From: Trametes villosa
Taxonomy: Eukaryota; Basidiomycota; Agaricomycetes; Polyporales; Polyporaceae
DNA length: 64,000 nucleotides
Direction of reading: 5' to 3'
Assembly: GCA_002964805.2 (NCBI GenBank)
Contig: PUDQ02000001.1
Coordinates: forward strand, 9,448,001-9,512,000
Position numbers and translations under genes: made by a program. Shown piece by piece: positions 24,901-37,180 of the stretch. The first letter of the stretch is position 1, and each line of letters opens with the position of its first letter. The notes beneath the pieces are model-generated. The model worked only from the letters and a program-made list of their open reading frames with translations, was not told the DNA's origin and did not search any database.

Positions 24901-27900
24901 GACAATTCATCGCGCGCGATACGCGAGTCCTTCTGCGAAGCGCACGCGCTAGCCCGCGTCGGCTAGCCCGTATGTGCGCCCGGCGGCGAATGTGGTCGCA
25001 GGAAGCCCACGCGCACACAGCCAGCGCGTTCTCTCCGGTCGGAAGCTGATGATGTAACTCACGCCTCGCACGCCGGCGCGGGCGCTCGCAGGGCATCTGG
25101 GCGCGCGCGGTGGCTTCGTATATCCACCGAGCGAGGGAGCGAGGCCTTGCCGCATGCTCGCCATCCAGCGCGGGCCCGGCAGCAGGGGAGTTCCGAATGC
25201 TGATTGGGACGGAGCGTCCCATGGGACGCCTCGTGCAGCTTCGAGGCTCCTGTGACGCTCTGTGCGGCAGAACGACGGAAGCATGGTGAGGGCTTCGCTG
25301 AGCGGTTAGCTGCGGCAGAATCCCGGGAAGCCTGGGCGTTCGCGCGGACCGCAGGCATAAGCTCGCCCCAGAGGCGATAGATGACGGTCTCGCGGGAACG
25401 GGCGGAGGCAGAAGACGAAGCATTTCCGGCGATATTGTGCGCGGCCCTGGAGCCTTGGGATGACCGGCGGTCGAGTCCCAACGGCGCCATGACGGGATTT
25501 CGCTCCAAGAGAGAACCGCAGGGCGGCGAAGGAGTACGACCAACTTATGGAAACAATGTAGGAGCCTTAGAGTAATGAGAGGCGCTGGAGTCCTCACCTG
25601 CGACTGCGAGCACATGAAACACACACTGTGGGCCAGAAGAATAGCAAAGGCGGTGTGCCTTTCAGGAGGCGTACGCACGAGTGGGGCCCAGACGGTGATA
25701 GAAGCTTCAGGCGTGCGCGCCCCGTCGTCTATTGATAATCGCCTAATCTTCACTCAAGCTGCCTGGAGGGCAGTAAAAAGTGCAAGCTGTGCTTTGGCGG
25801 GTCAGGTTACTGGGCAAGAAGTTCCACAAATGCTGTTGCGTACGTTATGGTGTCAACTCGAACCAATCCTTGATACACGCATGTGTGGGCGGCGCCGCCC
25901 ACGTCGACATGGATTAGAAGCATGGGTCTTACTCGAACGGCCGCGGGCGGCCTGACAACCGAGGTCTTCTTTCAACGTCGTGTAGAAGACATTGACATGA
26001 GGACCTAAGTGGAGGACTGTGAGATGCGCCCGAGGGCGAGCGGGATTCGAAAACACTCACGAGGCGCAAGCGATCTTCGATAGGGGCATGTTGGAGGAGC
26101 GCCTTGTAAAGATACTGAACGCACGAAGGCGCGTTCCATCTTCACGTGTGGAGGCTTCCTGTTGAGCCCAGACATCGCACTAATGATCATCGCCGCAGAA
26201 GCGTACTTTGTGCTATGTTTTTCAGGCAAGCGTGGTCGTCCTGGAGATAGGAGTATCAGTGCGAAGCACACGCGATTCAGAAGCGGCGGCTGAACTTGGA
26301 TCTGAGATGGCTGTAGGCCGGACTCGTGCATTGTTTTCGCAGTCAAGCGTGGGCATCCCGCGGATGGGGGTAGCAGTGAGTAGCGCACGCAATTCAAACG
26401 CGGCGGTCGAACTCGAACCTAAGATCGTTGTAGGGGCGGGGCTGTATCTGGTGGAACTATTGTCCACGATGCCTCGCGGGGTTGAGAAGCTGTGCGCGTA
26501 AATTCGATACGAGGCCAACCAGAGACTCACACCTTACCATGCAAGCTCAAGCTGTTACAGGCTAAATGCGCATGGCGCCATTGCACGACTGTGATAAGCT
26601 CCACCGGCTACGAATGCGAGCGGTGGGATGACAGGGTGCCCAACCGCCGCCCTACGAGATCTCCGATGAGGGTTAACGTTGTCTGGAGCACCTGTCCGAT
26701 CACGCTGCGGAGGATAGAAGCCTTGGGGTCCAGCAACATCTCCGAAGCATCGGCAGGATCGTTGTGGAGAGCGAGGGCTGCGCGGTGCGCAGCATCGAAC
26801 CGCGGCCGAGCTCCCTATGTACACATTTCAGCGGTTGCGGAAGCGTGCCGAGGGGCTACTCACGGATGCTGTTCCTTGCTCCCTACGGCGGTTGTGCACG
26901 CTTGTCGAACGGGTGCATCGCATTGAATCACCTGAGGGCTCGGACGTGGGGCATCACTGCTGGAGGGACGGAGGCGTTAGCCTCCTGTTTCCGCACAGTC
27001 GCCGCGCAGAAGCTGGCTGGCGTCGCACGAGTCGGCTCGGAACCCGCATTGACAGGTCGAATTGAACGGGAACGGAGCTTTGAACGTCTGGAGGCGCTCT
27101 CGTCAAAACGCTTCGCTGCGATGTCCAGCTGAAGGTGTGTATAGAATCTACCATGATTGTTTAGCGAACCTGAGATACGGCCCGGGTGTACTCTCACCCT
27201 CTCACCTGCAGTGGTGTCAATGTACTGACGAAAGGTTGCGGGAATTTGCAGTCCGCACAGCATATCGGAGAGGAGCCACAGGCAAGATGTATCATGCCAA
27301 TTGTGTAACTGCGCACTCGCAAGCCGTTCTGAATCTTGTTGAAGGATCCTGATAGATAGCGGCGTCGCCGAGTCCCGACATGCTACGTGCCGCTTCGAGC
27401 TTCGGGTGGCAACTGCACAGTCAAGATCTTTAGCGTCCAGCACAGGGGCAGGGATATATCAACGCGATACCGTGTGATTGTAGTTGTGGAGGAGTTCCTC
27501 GAGGTGAAGGAAAGAAATTCAGACCAACTGAGCTCGAACTCTCCGCCGTGTCACTCTGTGGGCGCTTCGAGCAGGTGTGACCTCCTGGAATTGTCACAAC
27601 TTCGTAACCGCCAATGACGAGCGCCTACGGGAGTCCGACCTCTTCTTCTTCTGTTGTCGGATTCCGTCTTTGCCGCACGTTTCGCTCAGCGGTACGCCCG
27701 GTTCTCCTCGCGCATGTTTTTGAAACAAGTTCCAATCTATCCCCTTGTGCTCTTCGGGACTAATCATCCCGTTACCATTAAGCATTTCGCTCTACCACAG
27801 ATACAGCTACTGGCAGTGACCCGTGCTTGCCGCACTCGCAGCAGCAGCGCCGGTTTGATCGACATCCATCGGCGCTTCCAGTCTGCGGACAGATTAGAGG

Positions 27901-28534
27901 CGGTGGAGGTGGCGGGAAGAGTGCTGCCGCTTAGCCATGAGACGCGGCATCCGCACATACTCCGTATTGCTAATTTCAGACATCTGAGCATAGGGCGGAT
28001 CCAACACCCACATGAGGTTCCATGGGTGTAACGTACGCGCCGTGAACATCAAATAAACTTACTAATCTCTTCAGGGGCGGGGTGCATTCTCACCCACGGA
28101 CGCCCAGTGGACAAATTGGACGGCGGGTGCGAGCGTCGATTTCATCTCAGTACATCCCCCGAGCGCCCGTCGCATCGGGACGAGTACGTCTGTGCGCTGC
28201 AGCCAGGCCAGCGGAGGGGGTGCGCACGGCGCCTGTCCGGATGCTTCCCCGTTGCGCTGGGCGGTCTGGCAACCTAAATGCGTCCGCCGAGCTCCGAGTG
28301 CGCCTTGCTGGGGGAGGCGTGCGCTGGAGGGCCTGTTCTGGGAAACGTGCACCGCAATTGATGTGGGTGGCCCTCCGGAACGACACCACGCATCTGCGCC
28401 GAAGGAAGGGGTGCACGGAGAGGACCGAATTGAAATGGACATTGAGCGGTGTGTGGTTAATATGAGGGCGACGCCCGCAGCCGCCTTCTATCTACCCGCT
28501 TCTTTCTCTCCCTCCTCCCTGTAGTATCGTCACC
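21917..28534. other. Stretch without a supportable gene between C2H2 paralogues 2 and 3
   Basis: About 6.6 kb. Open frames are short and overlap on both strands, and I recognise no domain, tRNA or terminal repeat. The one ordered structure is an in-frame 117-bp tandem duplication at 26223-26456, listed separately. The last 100 bases before 28535 are C/T-rich and probably serve as the promoter and 5' untranslated region of the third zinc-finger gene. Confidence 0.4.
26223..26456 (+). repeat. Two diverged 117-bp tandem repeats
   Basis: Unit 1 (26223-26339) and unit 2 (26340-26456) have the same spacing. In one plus-strand frame (beginning at 26208) both code for a similar 39-residue block containing V.R/S-type and AA.EL motifs, with mostly conservative replacements. 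Each unit is preceded by a pyrimidine-rich run ending in CAG, like a splice acceptor. This may be a duplicated exon of a lost or unrecognised gene. I cannot name a family. Confidence 0.5.
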
Positions 28535-29682
28535 ATGCGCAGAGGTGTTGGTACCACGTCTACCACTCACCGCGACGTTGTCACTCTTCCAAGCATACGC
28601 TCTCTATTTCCCGGTGAGTACCCTCGTAGGCATCCCCGACGTCTACTCATATGACCTCCGCAGACCTGTTGACCGTTCCACCCAGATGTCGTCCGCCCAC
28701 CCATGCATCAGGGAAGCTGCGGAGCTCCCACTTCGGCTCAGGAATGACAGGCGAATCCCGCAGTCATCCCTTGCCATCTGTGAGCTTGTTTGACTGTGCA
28801 TTGCCGGACGCCCTCTGACCACTGTGCTCGCAGAAGCGGCCGCTATCTGATGCTCCTCGTGACGAATCGATGCCACGACTTTGGTCTCAGCAATGTAGCC
28901 GCTCCCCGATGCCCCAGGTCACTACGGAGTCATTACCCACCCCCGCCCCATCGGTGATCAGTATCCCTCTCGCACTGAAGGCAGCGACAGTCCACCAAAA
29001 CTCGCCCGCGAGCTACTCTCTAGGCATTATGCGCCTCCATCCACTCACCGCCGACCTCGAGAACGTCGCCTCCAGTTCGAGCGTCTCCTCGCCCCCCCGC
29101 GCGCCCTTCCGCTCCGGCTTGATGCCATACGACCAAGAGGACGCTGCCGACGCCGACGCCGGCGATGTTCTGACCGCCTGCGCCCAGCCGGCATTCCGCG
29201 TCATGGTGCATGCCTCGATAGACCGCACCGCGCTCGACGCCTCTCAGGGCGAGCTGGACCCCACACGGCGACACCGCTGCCCGCAGTGCGGCAAGGGCTT
29301 CAACCGCCCCAGCAGCCTTGTGACGCACGTCAACATGCACACGGGCGCAAAGCGTACGTCATGCCCGCTCTCCACCTGTCTGTCCCCCAAGCGGAGTACT
29401 AATCGTATGTTCATTCTCGGCGATGCAGCGTACCCGTGCTTGTTCGAAGGTTGCCCGCGCCACTTCAACGTGAAGTCGAACATGCGGCGGCACTACCAGC
29501 GGCACCTTCGACCGCGCCCTCCGTCCCGCGTGCGGGCACCCAGCTCCACATCGTCCGCCCTAGCATCCCCAGCATCAGGCTCACGTTCGCCGTCCCCGCC
29601 TCCACTCCCGCGCAGGACACACCCCGAGATCAGCCCTGTCCACGCAGTGCGACTGCCGGATAGTTCCCCCTATCACCCATGA
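28535..29682 (+). CDS. C2H2 zinc-finger transcription factor, paralogue 3 (322 aa)
   Basis: Third member of the local C2H2 family, on the opposite strand from the other two. Exons are 28535-28613, 28664-28779, 28834-29353 and 29429-29682, giving 322 residues with intron phases 1, 0 and 1, as in both paralogues. Exon 1 ends in TLPSIRSLFP. Exons 1 and 2 together are 195 nt, exactly as in paralogue 1. Finger 1 uses C214, C217, H230 and H234; finger 2 uses C242, C247, H260 and H264, with the last intron (75 nt, no stop, divisible by three) in the linker. That intron is easily mistaken for coding sequence. Upstream of the fingers is a Ser/Pro-rich region with an acidic patch (YDQEDAADADA). The tail is short, Pro/Ser-rich, and lacks the CTVPGC motif of the other two. 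Confidence 0.85.
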
Positions 29683-31306
29683 CGATATATTTTTGCGCAG
29701 GGCTCAGACTCCAGCCGAGCCGTCCGCCCTAAACCCCATCCCACCCCGAGCTCCTCTCCACCCGCCACTCCTGCGGGCAAACCCACGAGATACGCGGCGG
29801 CGGCCGGATGCGGGTCGAGCTGGTGACGCGCTACGACGCCCCGTCGTTCCACGGCGACGATAAAGTGTCGGAGGCAGGCTCGCTCGCCCGCACGGGGGCC
29901 GTGCCGTGGGAGTGGCGCAGACAATGTGGGCGCGCCCGCGCGTACGCGAATTTGTCCTCGCCCCGGGGGTACATGATCTGCGGGCGGTGCTGCGTGTGGG
30001 TCGCGAGCGCGCGCGGGGGGCGGTGATGCGCCCTGAGGGAACACGATGCGAAGCGGCGGGGCTGGTGCGCGGAGTGGGTTATATTGCGAATGTACGCTTC
30101 GACTCGAGTCTGACGCAGGTTTGGACGGTGCGCTCGGTCTCATCTGTAGCTGCGGTTATATTTATCTTCTAATGACCGGTGCGTGATCACGAAGGACGCA
30201 GATGAACTCCTATCCGAGCTAAGGCCTGAACTCTCCAAGGACGCATGATAGTTCCCACAAATGCCTGTGCCAAACCCACGGAGTACTCGGACTCCAGACC
30301 TGGACGGCCTTGGGCGTCATTCATTGGGGTTGGATCACGAGAGCCGTCGAGCCTCTTGCTCGGCGCCATTCCCCTCAGTCGTCGTCAGACTCTCTGGCGA
30401 CATTCTTCGGCGACATGCAATGCGTGGATATTTGGAGGTGTGGTCTGAACTCTCCACTCGTTTGACCTCATTATTACCGGTCGTCTTCGCTCGAAGTATG
30501 AAACGAGCGGACGGCTTCAGTGACACGATGTCGAGGCCATGCGAGTATTCGAGCTATGAATGAATGCCGGGTGCGAATATACTCGACGCATGGCGATCGT
30601 CGACGAAACGAGTCCGTGCGCAGATAGGAAAAGCAGGAGCGAGGATCTACACCGTGTGCCCGCCCCGAAACATCGCAACGTTCTCATGCCAGAACTTGCA
30701 CCGTTGTACGCGCCGTTCCCGGTGCTAAATGGGTATCTAGTCAGATTCGGGCGGGTATATAACGGTTCGATCGCACGAACGCGGTGGCTGTAGCACTAGA
30801 GGTGTACACTGACAGAGTTTGCGGTGCAGCTGTGGGCAATGTCCCCGAGACATGGGCACATATGGACCACGCGCGGGCGCTCGGCGTGCTCGGGCAGCGG
30901 GCGATGGCCTGCGATGGCCGACATGACCGAGGGGCGCGTGGAAGTCGCGACGCGCGTCAACGCGTCGCTCGCCGTGATCAGCATCTCCTTCCATGTACGA
31001 CACCGTCGCTAGGAGCGTAACACACCGAACCTACCGCCGCGACGAACACCTGCACCCGCAAAAGTCAGGCAGAGCCCTGTGATGCACGCCCATGCAATTA
31101 GGCATGCGTGTACAGCGGAAGTGCGATGAAAATCCGACCGAGGCAGGCAAATCATCCAAGTCGACGGCGGACCGCGACTGAGAGTCGCGCGGCCTGCGGC
31201 GTTCCCTGACGACCGCCGCTCACGCTCATCTGGGTTCTATACAGAACGTCTCAGTTACCGTTTACGTGCCCGAGTGCGCAGGGGGAATGCTCGGCGAGCT
31301 CGCACA
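29683..31306. other. Intergenic, no gene recognised
   Basis: This holds the probable 3' untranslated region of C2H2 paralogue 3 and the upstream region of the membrane-protein gene. A TATATAA sequence occurs at about 30757-30763 on the plus strand, but no coding region that I can support follows it. Confidence 0.4.
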
Positions 31307-31313
31307 TATATTA
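31307..31313 (+). promoter_or_regulatory. TATA-like box of the four-helix membrane protein gene
   Basis: The sequence TATATTA lies about 108 bp upstream of the start codon at 31421, consistent with a core promoter element. Confidence 0.4.
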
Positions 31314-31420
31314 TCGCCTCGCGCGCGCCGTCGCCGTCGCCTCCGTTCTCCCCTGCCCCCGCCTTCACCTCCCCGCCGTGTGCGATTCTTTGTGCGCCCT
31401 TACCGGCGTAGACCGCCGCG

Positions 31421-32260
31421 ATGGGCCACTTCACCACCATCCTTCGTCTTCCGTTGTACATCACTTTGGTGCGTCGTCGCCACCCACCTCGCGACCGCGC
31501 AGTGCAGAGCAACGCTAACTTCGAGCCGACAGTGGGTTTTTGCAGCGCTCCTGTTCATCCTCACGGCTGTGAGATTGAACTACACTCTCCACCTACCGAA
31601 AGGCGATCCCCTCAATGGCGGTGCCGACTTCTTTGGTAAGTTACGTTCCATGCTTTCGCCCCGTTGATGAGCGCCCCAATAACCGTTCCACCCGTTCTAG
31701 ACCCTATTGTGGCGCATCTGCTTGTTTGCTCACTGCTCGCCCTGGGGTCAATACCGTTTGTGTGAGCATTGCATCACACCTCTGTTGACGGTGTACCTGA
31801 CGTGAGTCGATGGTGTGATAGGATGCACTGGGTGCCCCCACTCATCACCTCGGCGGCCTCCGCCAACCTGTTCGAGCTCGCTGCGCTCTCTATCATCTGG
31901 CTCCTCTGGCTCGTCGGCTGTGTCGTATCCACAGTAAGCGTCTTTCTCCCAGCCGCTGTTACGCCAGTACTCACCGGGAACGTCGCCTCACAGAGCATCT
32001 GGCCGAACCTATCGTTCTGCTACCAATTCGCGCCCTGTCGCATCCTCTCCGCGATGATGGCGTTCGCCTGGCTCGGCTGGATCGCGCTCGTCGTGCTCAT
32101 CGTGCTCGCCGTGCTCTCCGCCGTCCGAAAAGCGCGCCCGGCGCGCTCGCCCATGATGGTCGAGTGGGCGGCCGCAAACACCTTCGCGCGGCCCCAGTTC
32201 GGCGGAGGCGGCAGCGACGACGGGTACGGGGGGAGCATGAGGCAGGTGCACGTTGTTTGA
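31421..32260 (+). CDS. Four-helix integral membrane protein, MARVEL-like (196 aa)
   Basis: Exons 31421-31468, 31533-31635, 31701-31761, 31822-31933 and 31994-32260 join in phase to give 196 residues. Four hydrophobic segments are visible, at roughly residues 8-31, 53-71, 87-106 and 125-150, separated by short polar loops. The first loop has a possible N-glycosylation site, NYT. A polar Gly/Ser-rich cytosolic tail follows. Four closely spaced helices in about 160 residues, with both ends predicted inside, is the usual layout of fungal MARVEL-domain proteins, which act in membrane organisation and vesicle trafficking. The family call rests on topology and size, not on a diagnostic motif, so other small tetraspan families remain possible. 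The gene is self-contained, with no linked partner. Confidence 0.78.
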
Positions 32261-34239
32261 GGAGGGTTTTGCCGCTCGGACGGTGTGTGTTTCTACTGTC
32301 GTGTTATTGCGTTGTTGTGTTGTTCGTGCGCCTCGGGTTTGGGATTCCCGGGAGGTTCGATACCCCGCTGTGGACGTGTATAGCAGTATTCGTGTATTTT
32401 ATTCCTGATACGATCCATGTTGTGAGACTGGAGATTGACCACCTGGAAGGACGCAAGCTTGACGTTTTCTTTTTAGCAGCCCCTTTGCGAGTAACAGTGC
32501 CGTTTCCTCGCGGAACCCCCTTTAGTGCGTGCGCGTGAACAGCCCCCTGAGCGCCACGCGTGTCAACTGATATAATCTGCTTGAAGGGAAGGATCATCCG
32601 TCGGTGACGCTGGGTAGGGCACATGCATGTCCAGGATGGATTCCGGTGCAGACCCACTCGAAGCCCTCCTTGCGCAGATATGGCGGCGAGAGCGCGCACA
32701 TACGATGTCACATCTGGCGTCGGAAGGTGTTGTGGAAGGCCATGACTTTGCACAATGCATCGTCAACCCAGCGCACAGGCGCGTAAAACGGCTTACGAAC
32801 CGACTCGCACAATCTGCACATGGTGTTATTCCCCTCCAAAGTATCCTGCGTCACCCAGTAATATGTCAGATTCAGCAGCCCGGGTTCAGCCGCTCGAGAC
32901 ACCTTGGAGACCGCAAGGTAGAAGCGCCCCCCAGTCGCGATCACGCGCGTTCGCGCAACGCGCCAGAGAATTGCAATTTCGCCACAACTGACGCAGCGTG
33001 AATGTGCTACTGTCCATCTTGCTTCCCCTGAACTCGAGCAGCCTCTCAGTCTCGATCTCTCAGTCCTCCTCCCTACCCGTATACAGCAGACTGGGAGACT
33101 TAGACTTGGATATAACCAATAGTTCGCGGAGAGCTCCAACTTAGCGGTACTAGACTGCAGACATCGGCAACGCGTTCTTCTACGAGAGGGCCCAGACCAT
33201 GGGTATCGTCGTGGACCCGCCGCGCGCCCTGCTCTTATAGGCGAGGCTCCGTCGTCGACTAGGAATGGAGCCTAACTACTCTCCCACACCCGTTGAGTCA
33301 CAGTCGTGTTCACGGTCCATCTCTCTAGTGTCTTCGCAGGTTTTCAATAATCCCTGCTAGGCTTTGTACCATCATTCGTATCAAGTTCTAGCAACGGACT
33401 AGGCCTCTCGACACGTCTCACTGCTTTCCCGCCGAATGACTGCGCTCCTCCGCAGTTGTCCAATGTGTGAGTAGCGTTATGTGAACGCCAAGTCCCTTTC
33501 AGGAGTGGCTTCATACTGAAAGTGAATAGGGAGAAGGTAGCCTGTGTTAGGGACGCGGTCCAACTGAAAGCCAGTGGTGAACGAGTGAAGCGCCCGCAAA
33601 CCACCCGGCTAGGCACGGCAATTCGGCATTAAATCCGGCCGGAGCGGGGGCCATCCAGTAGGCGCTGGTCTTCCCTTTCTGGATTGAAAGCATGCGTCGG
33701 TCGTCGAGCACAACGTCCTCGAGCACGCCCGCCGCGATGTCGACGATGGTTTGGAAGACGGCGCGGGTGCGTTCCTGTTCTGTTTAGCATTCACTTCTAT
33801 CCCGCGATAGCTCGCCCGGACCCCGCGGCTACTTACCAAACCTTCCCAGCCCACGGCCGACGCGCACCCTCCGAAGCATACCGCTACCCATCCATTCTAG
33901 GCGTGTTCACAAGCACTCTATCGTCAGCATCCCCTGGCGCAGGCTGGAGCCCTCGCATGTCCATGCCGTCCCTATCCGCAGTCCCCGCCCGCCTCCGTCT
34001 CTCCGCCTGTCCTCGACAATCTCTGGACGGCCCCCGCGCGCAGCGTCACATGTGCAGTCAGTCGACCCATCCGCCTTCCATCGACACACCGCGCGCGGGG
34101 CCCACGAAGCCCCTCCGCCGCCCGCAAACGCCAAATGTTCAGATGTTCTCAGCAGGCCGCCGCCCGGCCTGATCGTGCTCTAATCGCGATACCAATCCTC
34201 CCGCGGCTAATCCGTATTCCCCCAAGCCTGCCAGGGGCC
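32261..34239. other. Intergenic, no complete gene recognised
   Basis: About 2 kb. On the minus strand at about 32708-32930 a short open frame reads like genuine protein (aliphatic runs plus a CRLC motif), but I could not extend it into a gene. It may be an exon fragment or a pseudogene. The last few hundred bases are the promoter region of the methyltransferase gene. Confidence 0.35.
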
Positions 34240-34246
34240 TATATAG
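34240..34246 (+). promoter_or_regulatory. TATA box of the MetE-like gene
   Basis: The sequence TATATAG in a GC-rich setting lies about 124 bp upstream of the start codon at 34370, with a C/T-rich run between the two. This is a typical arrangement for a well-expressed fungal gene. Confidence 0.6.
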
Positions 34247-34369
34247 CGGCGCCCGCCTGAGAATTTGCGCGCACCCGCTCTTCCGCTCTCCCTCCTGCCA
34301 GTTTTACACCCGCTGCGTCTGTCTTCCCGCCGCGCTTGTTTGCTGTGATCCACCCTGCCGCCGCCTACG

Positions 34370-35890
34370 ATGTCTGCGCCCACGCTCAAGCTCAACCCCC
34401 CATTCCGTGCCGAGCAGATCGGCTCCCTGAAGCGGCCGCAGAAGCTGCTCGAGAAGCGCAAGGAGTTCGAGGCGGGGAAGTGCACGCGGGAGGAGTTGCG
34501 CACGGTCGAGGATGAGTCGATCAAGCAGGTCATCGAGGTGCAGCGCGAGACGGGCATCAAGGGCATCACCGACGGCGAGTTCAGGAGGTGCGTTCGCCTT
34601 TACCTCTGTGTGGTGCACATGTAACAGGGCGCATAGGCACATGTTCTACGACGGCGTGTTCGACAACCTGGACGGCATGAAGCACGTCAAGCCGGTGCCC
34701 ATGCACATGCTCATGGACTACGTCCCGGACGTCGCCGCGTTCAAGGAGCACGACTTCAAGGGTGCGGACACCTACGTCTGCGTCGTACGTGCACGGTTGG
34801 CTTCTCTTCTCCCGGCGGAAGCTAACTGGCTGCGCAGAGTAAGCTCAAGCGGACGAAGCAGTTCTACGTGCCTCAGTTCGAGGCGCTCAAGGCTCTCACC
34901 GCGCCAGAGGTGCGCCACCTGATCCCATCTGCCGTCCCATCTTCTCATACACCGCGCAGGAACACAAGAATCTGAAGATCACGATGGCCGCGCCCGAGTG
35001 GTTCCACCTCCGGCACGGGGAGTACGCGTACCCGAAGGATGTCTACAAGAACGACGGTGCACGCCATTTTTCGCCCTCTCTCGCTGTATTCTGACATGAT
35101 ATGGTTGCACGGTAGACGAGTACTTCGCCGACATCGCCGTAGCGTACCAGGCGGAGCTCCAGGACCTGTACGCCGCCGGCTGCAGGAACATCCAGATTGA
35201 CGACCCACTGCTCGCGTACTTCTGCGCGGAGTCGATGATCAAGGGCATGGAGGAGCGCGGGATCGACCACGAGGCGCTGCTCGACACGTACATCAAGGCA
35301 TACAACGATTGCCTGAAGAACCGCCCCGCGGACATGAACGTCGGCCTGCACCTCTGCCGCGGCAACTTCCGCGTACTTTCCCCTTCCACTGTGTTCCTCA
35401 TGAAATATATCTAACGCGGTGCAGAGCGGGATGCACTTCAGCGAGGGCGGGTACGACCGCATCGCGATCAAGCTGTTCCAGGAGATCAACGTGGACTGCT
35501 ACTACCTCGAGTACGACACCCCGCGCGCGGGCACGTTCGAGCCGCTCAAGTTCCTCCCGCCGCACAAGGCGGTCGTGCTCGGGCTGATCTCGACAAAGTT
35601 CCCGCGCCTGGAGGACGTCGACGACCTCGTGCAGCGCGTGCGCAACGCCGCGACGGTCATCGCGGACGGCCAGGAGAAGCGCTCGGTGGAGGCCGCGCTC
35701 AACCAGTACGCCTTTCCTCCGACATTGATCGTATGCGTCAGGCTGACCATATCCGTCATTCAGGATCTGCATCAGCCCCCAGTGCGGCTTCGCGTCGCAC
35801 TCGGAAGGCAACCTCGTCGACGACCACGCGATGCGCGAGAAGCTCGCGCTCGTCACGCGCACCGCGCGTGCGATCTGGGGCGAGAACTAA
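34370..35890 (+). CDS. Cobalamin-independent methionine synthase-like methyltransferase (399 aa)
   Basis: Exons 34370-34587, 34637-34784, 34838-34909, 34960-35056, 35116-35372, 35425-35705 and 35764-35890 give 399 residues with no leftover bases. The protein belongs to the UROD/MetE-like barrel superfamily. The N-terminus has the FRAEQIGSLKRP signature of single-domain MetE-like proteins, followed by TDGEFRR. Zinc and thiol-binding residues of the MetE C-terminal domain appear as H257-L-C259 and a late cysteine in the CISPQCGF stretch (C360 or C365). Acidic residues follow in VDCYYLEYD. Full methionine synthase has two barrels and about 760 residues; this protein has only one, so it may transfer methyl or related groups to a thiol without the folate-binding N-terminal half. 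It is probably cytosolic. The exact substrate is not visible. Confidence 0.9.
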
Positions 35891-37141
35891 ACACGAAAAT
35901 CCGCGCTCTCACCGCGCGCGTCGCACTCTGGATGATCGCGACGACGGAGGAAGGTGGTGGTGGCGGGCTCAACGCCCGCCCGGCGCGCCCGCGGGTGCGG
36001 GCGCGCACGAGGGTATACGTGCGGACGTTTCTGCAGTGGGCACCACGGCCGGCGGGGCCCGCGCCGGTGCCGCCCACGGTGGCCTGATTCAACTCGATCC
36101 TGGGGGCATGCAGCGAAGTGTAACGTGTACGAATACTTGTACCAGTACTATACGGAGATGCCGATGACAAACCACATCCTTCCCATTGCTATAACCAGGA
36201 AAACCCTGGCTCTCGTCTCCCGGCTTTCGTTGCTCTCCGCCACTCGTCACTCTCGCTGCCGTCGGTCTCCCATCCACCTCTGTATCATGCTCCTTGCGCC
36301 CTTCTCTGGCTCTCACCATGATCCTACTCTTGCTTGCTGCTAACTTATCGCTCTCACTCGCCACTTGCCTCGGACCTTCAAAAACCACGTACTACAATGT
36401 TGCCAGCCCAGCACCTTAGTCGCCTGTAAGGCCTCGCGCTGCGGAGCCTCGCGCGCGATGTTACATCGCGTTACTACAAGCTCGCGCGCCACCTCCGGCT
36501 TCAGACATCCACAGAGAGCGGAATCGGCGGTCCGACAACCGGTGCCACGTGCGCGACGCGACGCGTTGTGCGCGTCGCGAGACGCGCTCGCCTCCTTCCT
36601 CCTCCCACCATAACTCTGTAGCGCCGCTGAGCGGCATCGCCCGCTACCTCGTCTTGGTACACAGTACAGGAAGAATCTATGCTACTGTATCCGCGGAAGC
36701 TACGTTCGCCTCCGGTAGGGCGAACCCGATAAGCCCCGCAGCCTTTCCGTAGATCGAGAGCGAACGGCGCGCTTCCAAGCCTGAGAGCTATTTGGAGCGG
36801 ACATCCCTTGACCCCCTTTACCCGTCGTTAAGGTCTTGATATGGCGCTTCACAGTGCGCCACATAAGCCTAGGGCTATCGGTAACAGTGTATTTCAAGTT
36901 GTGGGCACAGAGCAGCCGCCTCAGATCCGCGGACGAGAGGCGATCCACTACGGTTTCCTATATACGAATCTGGGATTCACCCGCGGTCAGTCGCGAATCT
37001 GGACGGGAGGGACCTTCGAGTGACGTATGGAAACGTTCACACGCAGGGCCGCACGCGTCCAGACTCCGACTGGGATCTACGAAGGCAGAGACAGGAAGTT
37101 CATCATAGGAAGCGCAGATCGTCAACGGCATGGTTGTAGAG
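35891..37141. other. Intergenic up to the Plavaka insertion point
   Basis: No gene recognised. It contains the probable 3' untranslated region of the methyltransferase gene, then short frames without known motifs. The last bases, just before 37147, are the left flank of the large transposon insertion. Confidence 0.4.
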
Positions 37142-37146
37142 GTGAA
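37142..37146 (+). repeat. Putative target duplication GTGAA, left copy
   Basis: GTGAA directly abuts the left terminal inverted repeat and recurs at 49333-49337 directly outside the right one. Five bases is short enough that chance cannot be excluded, and the exact end of the element could shift by a base. The paired position nevertheless supports an insertion boundary here. Confidence 0.6.
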
Positions 37147-37180
37147 CCCCAGCGAGAACGGCGCATTTCCGTGTATATCC
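37147..37180 (+). repeat. Left terminal inverted repeat of the Plavaka element
   Basis: These 34 bp match the reverse complement of 49299-49332 at 31 positions, including the uninterrupted last 15 bases, TTTCCGTGTATATCC. The outermost bases are CCCCAGCGAGAA on both sides. Confidence 0.8.
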
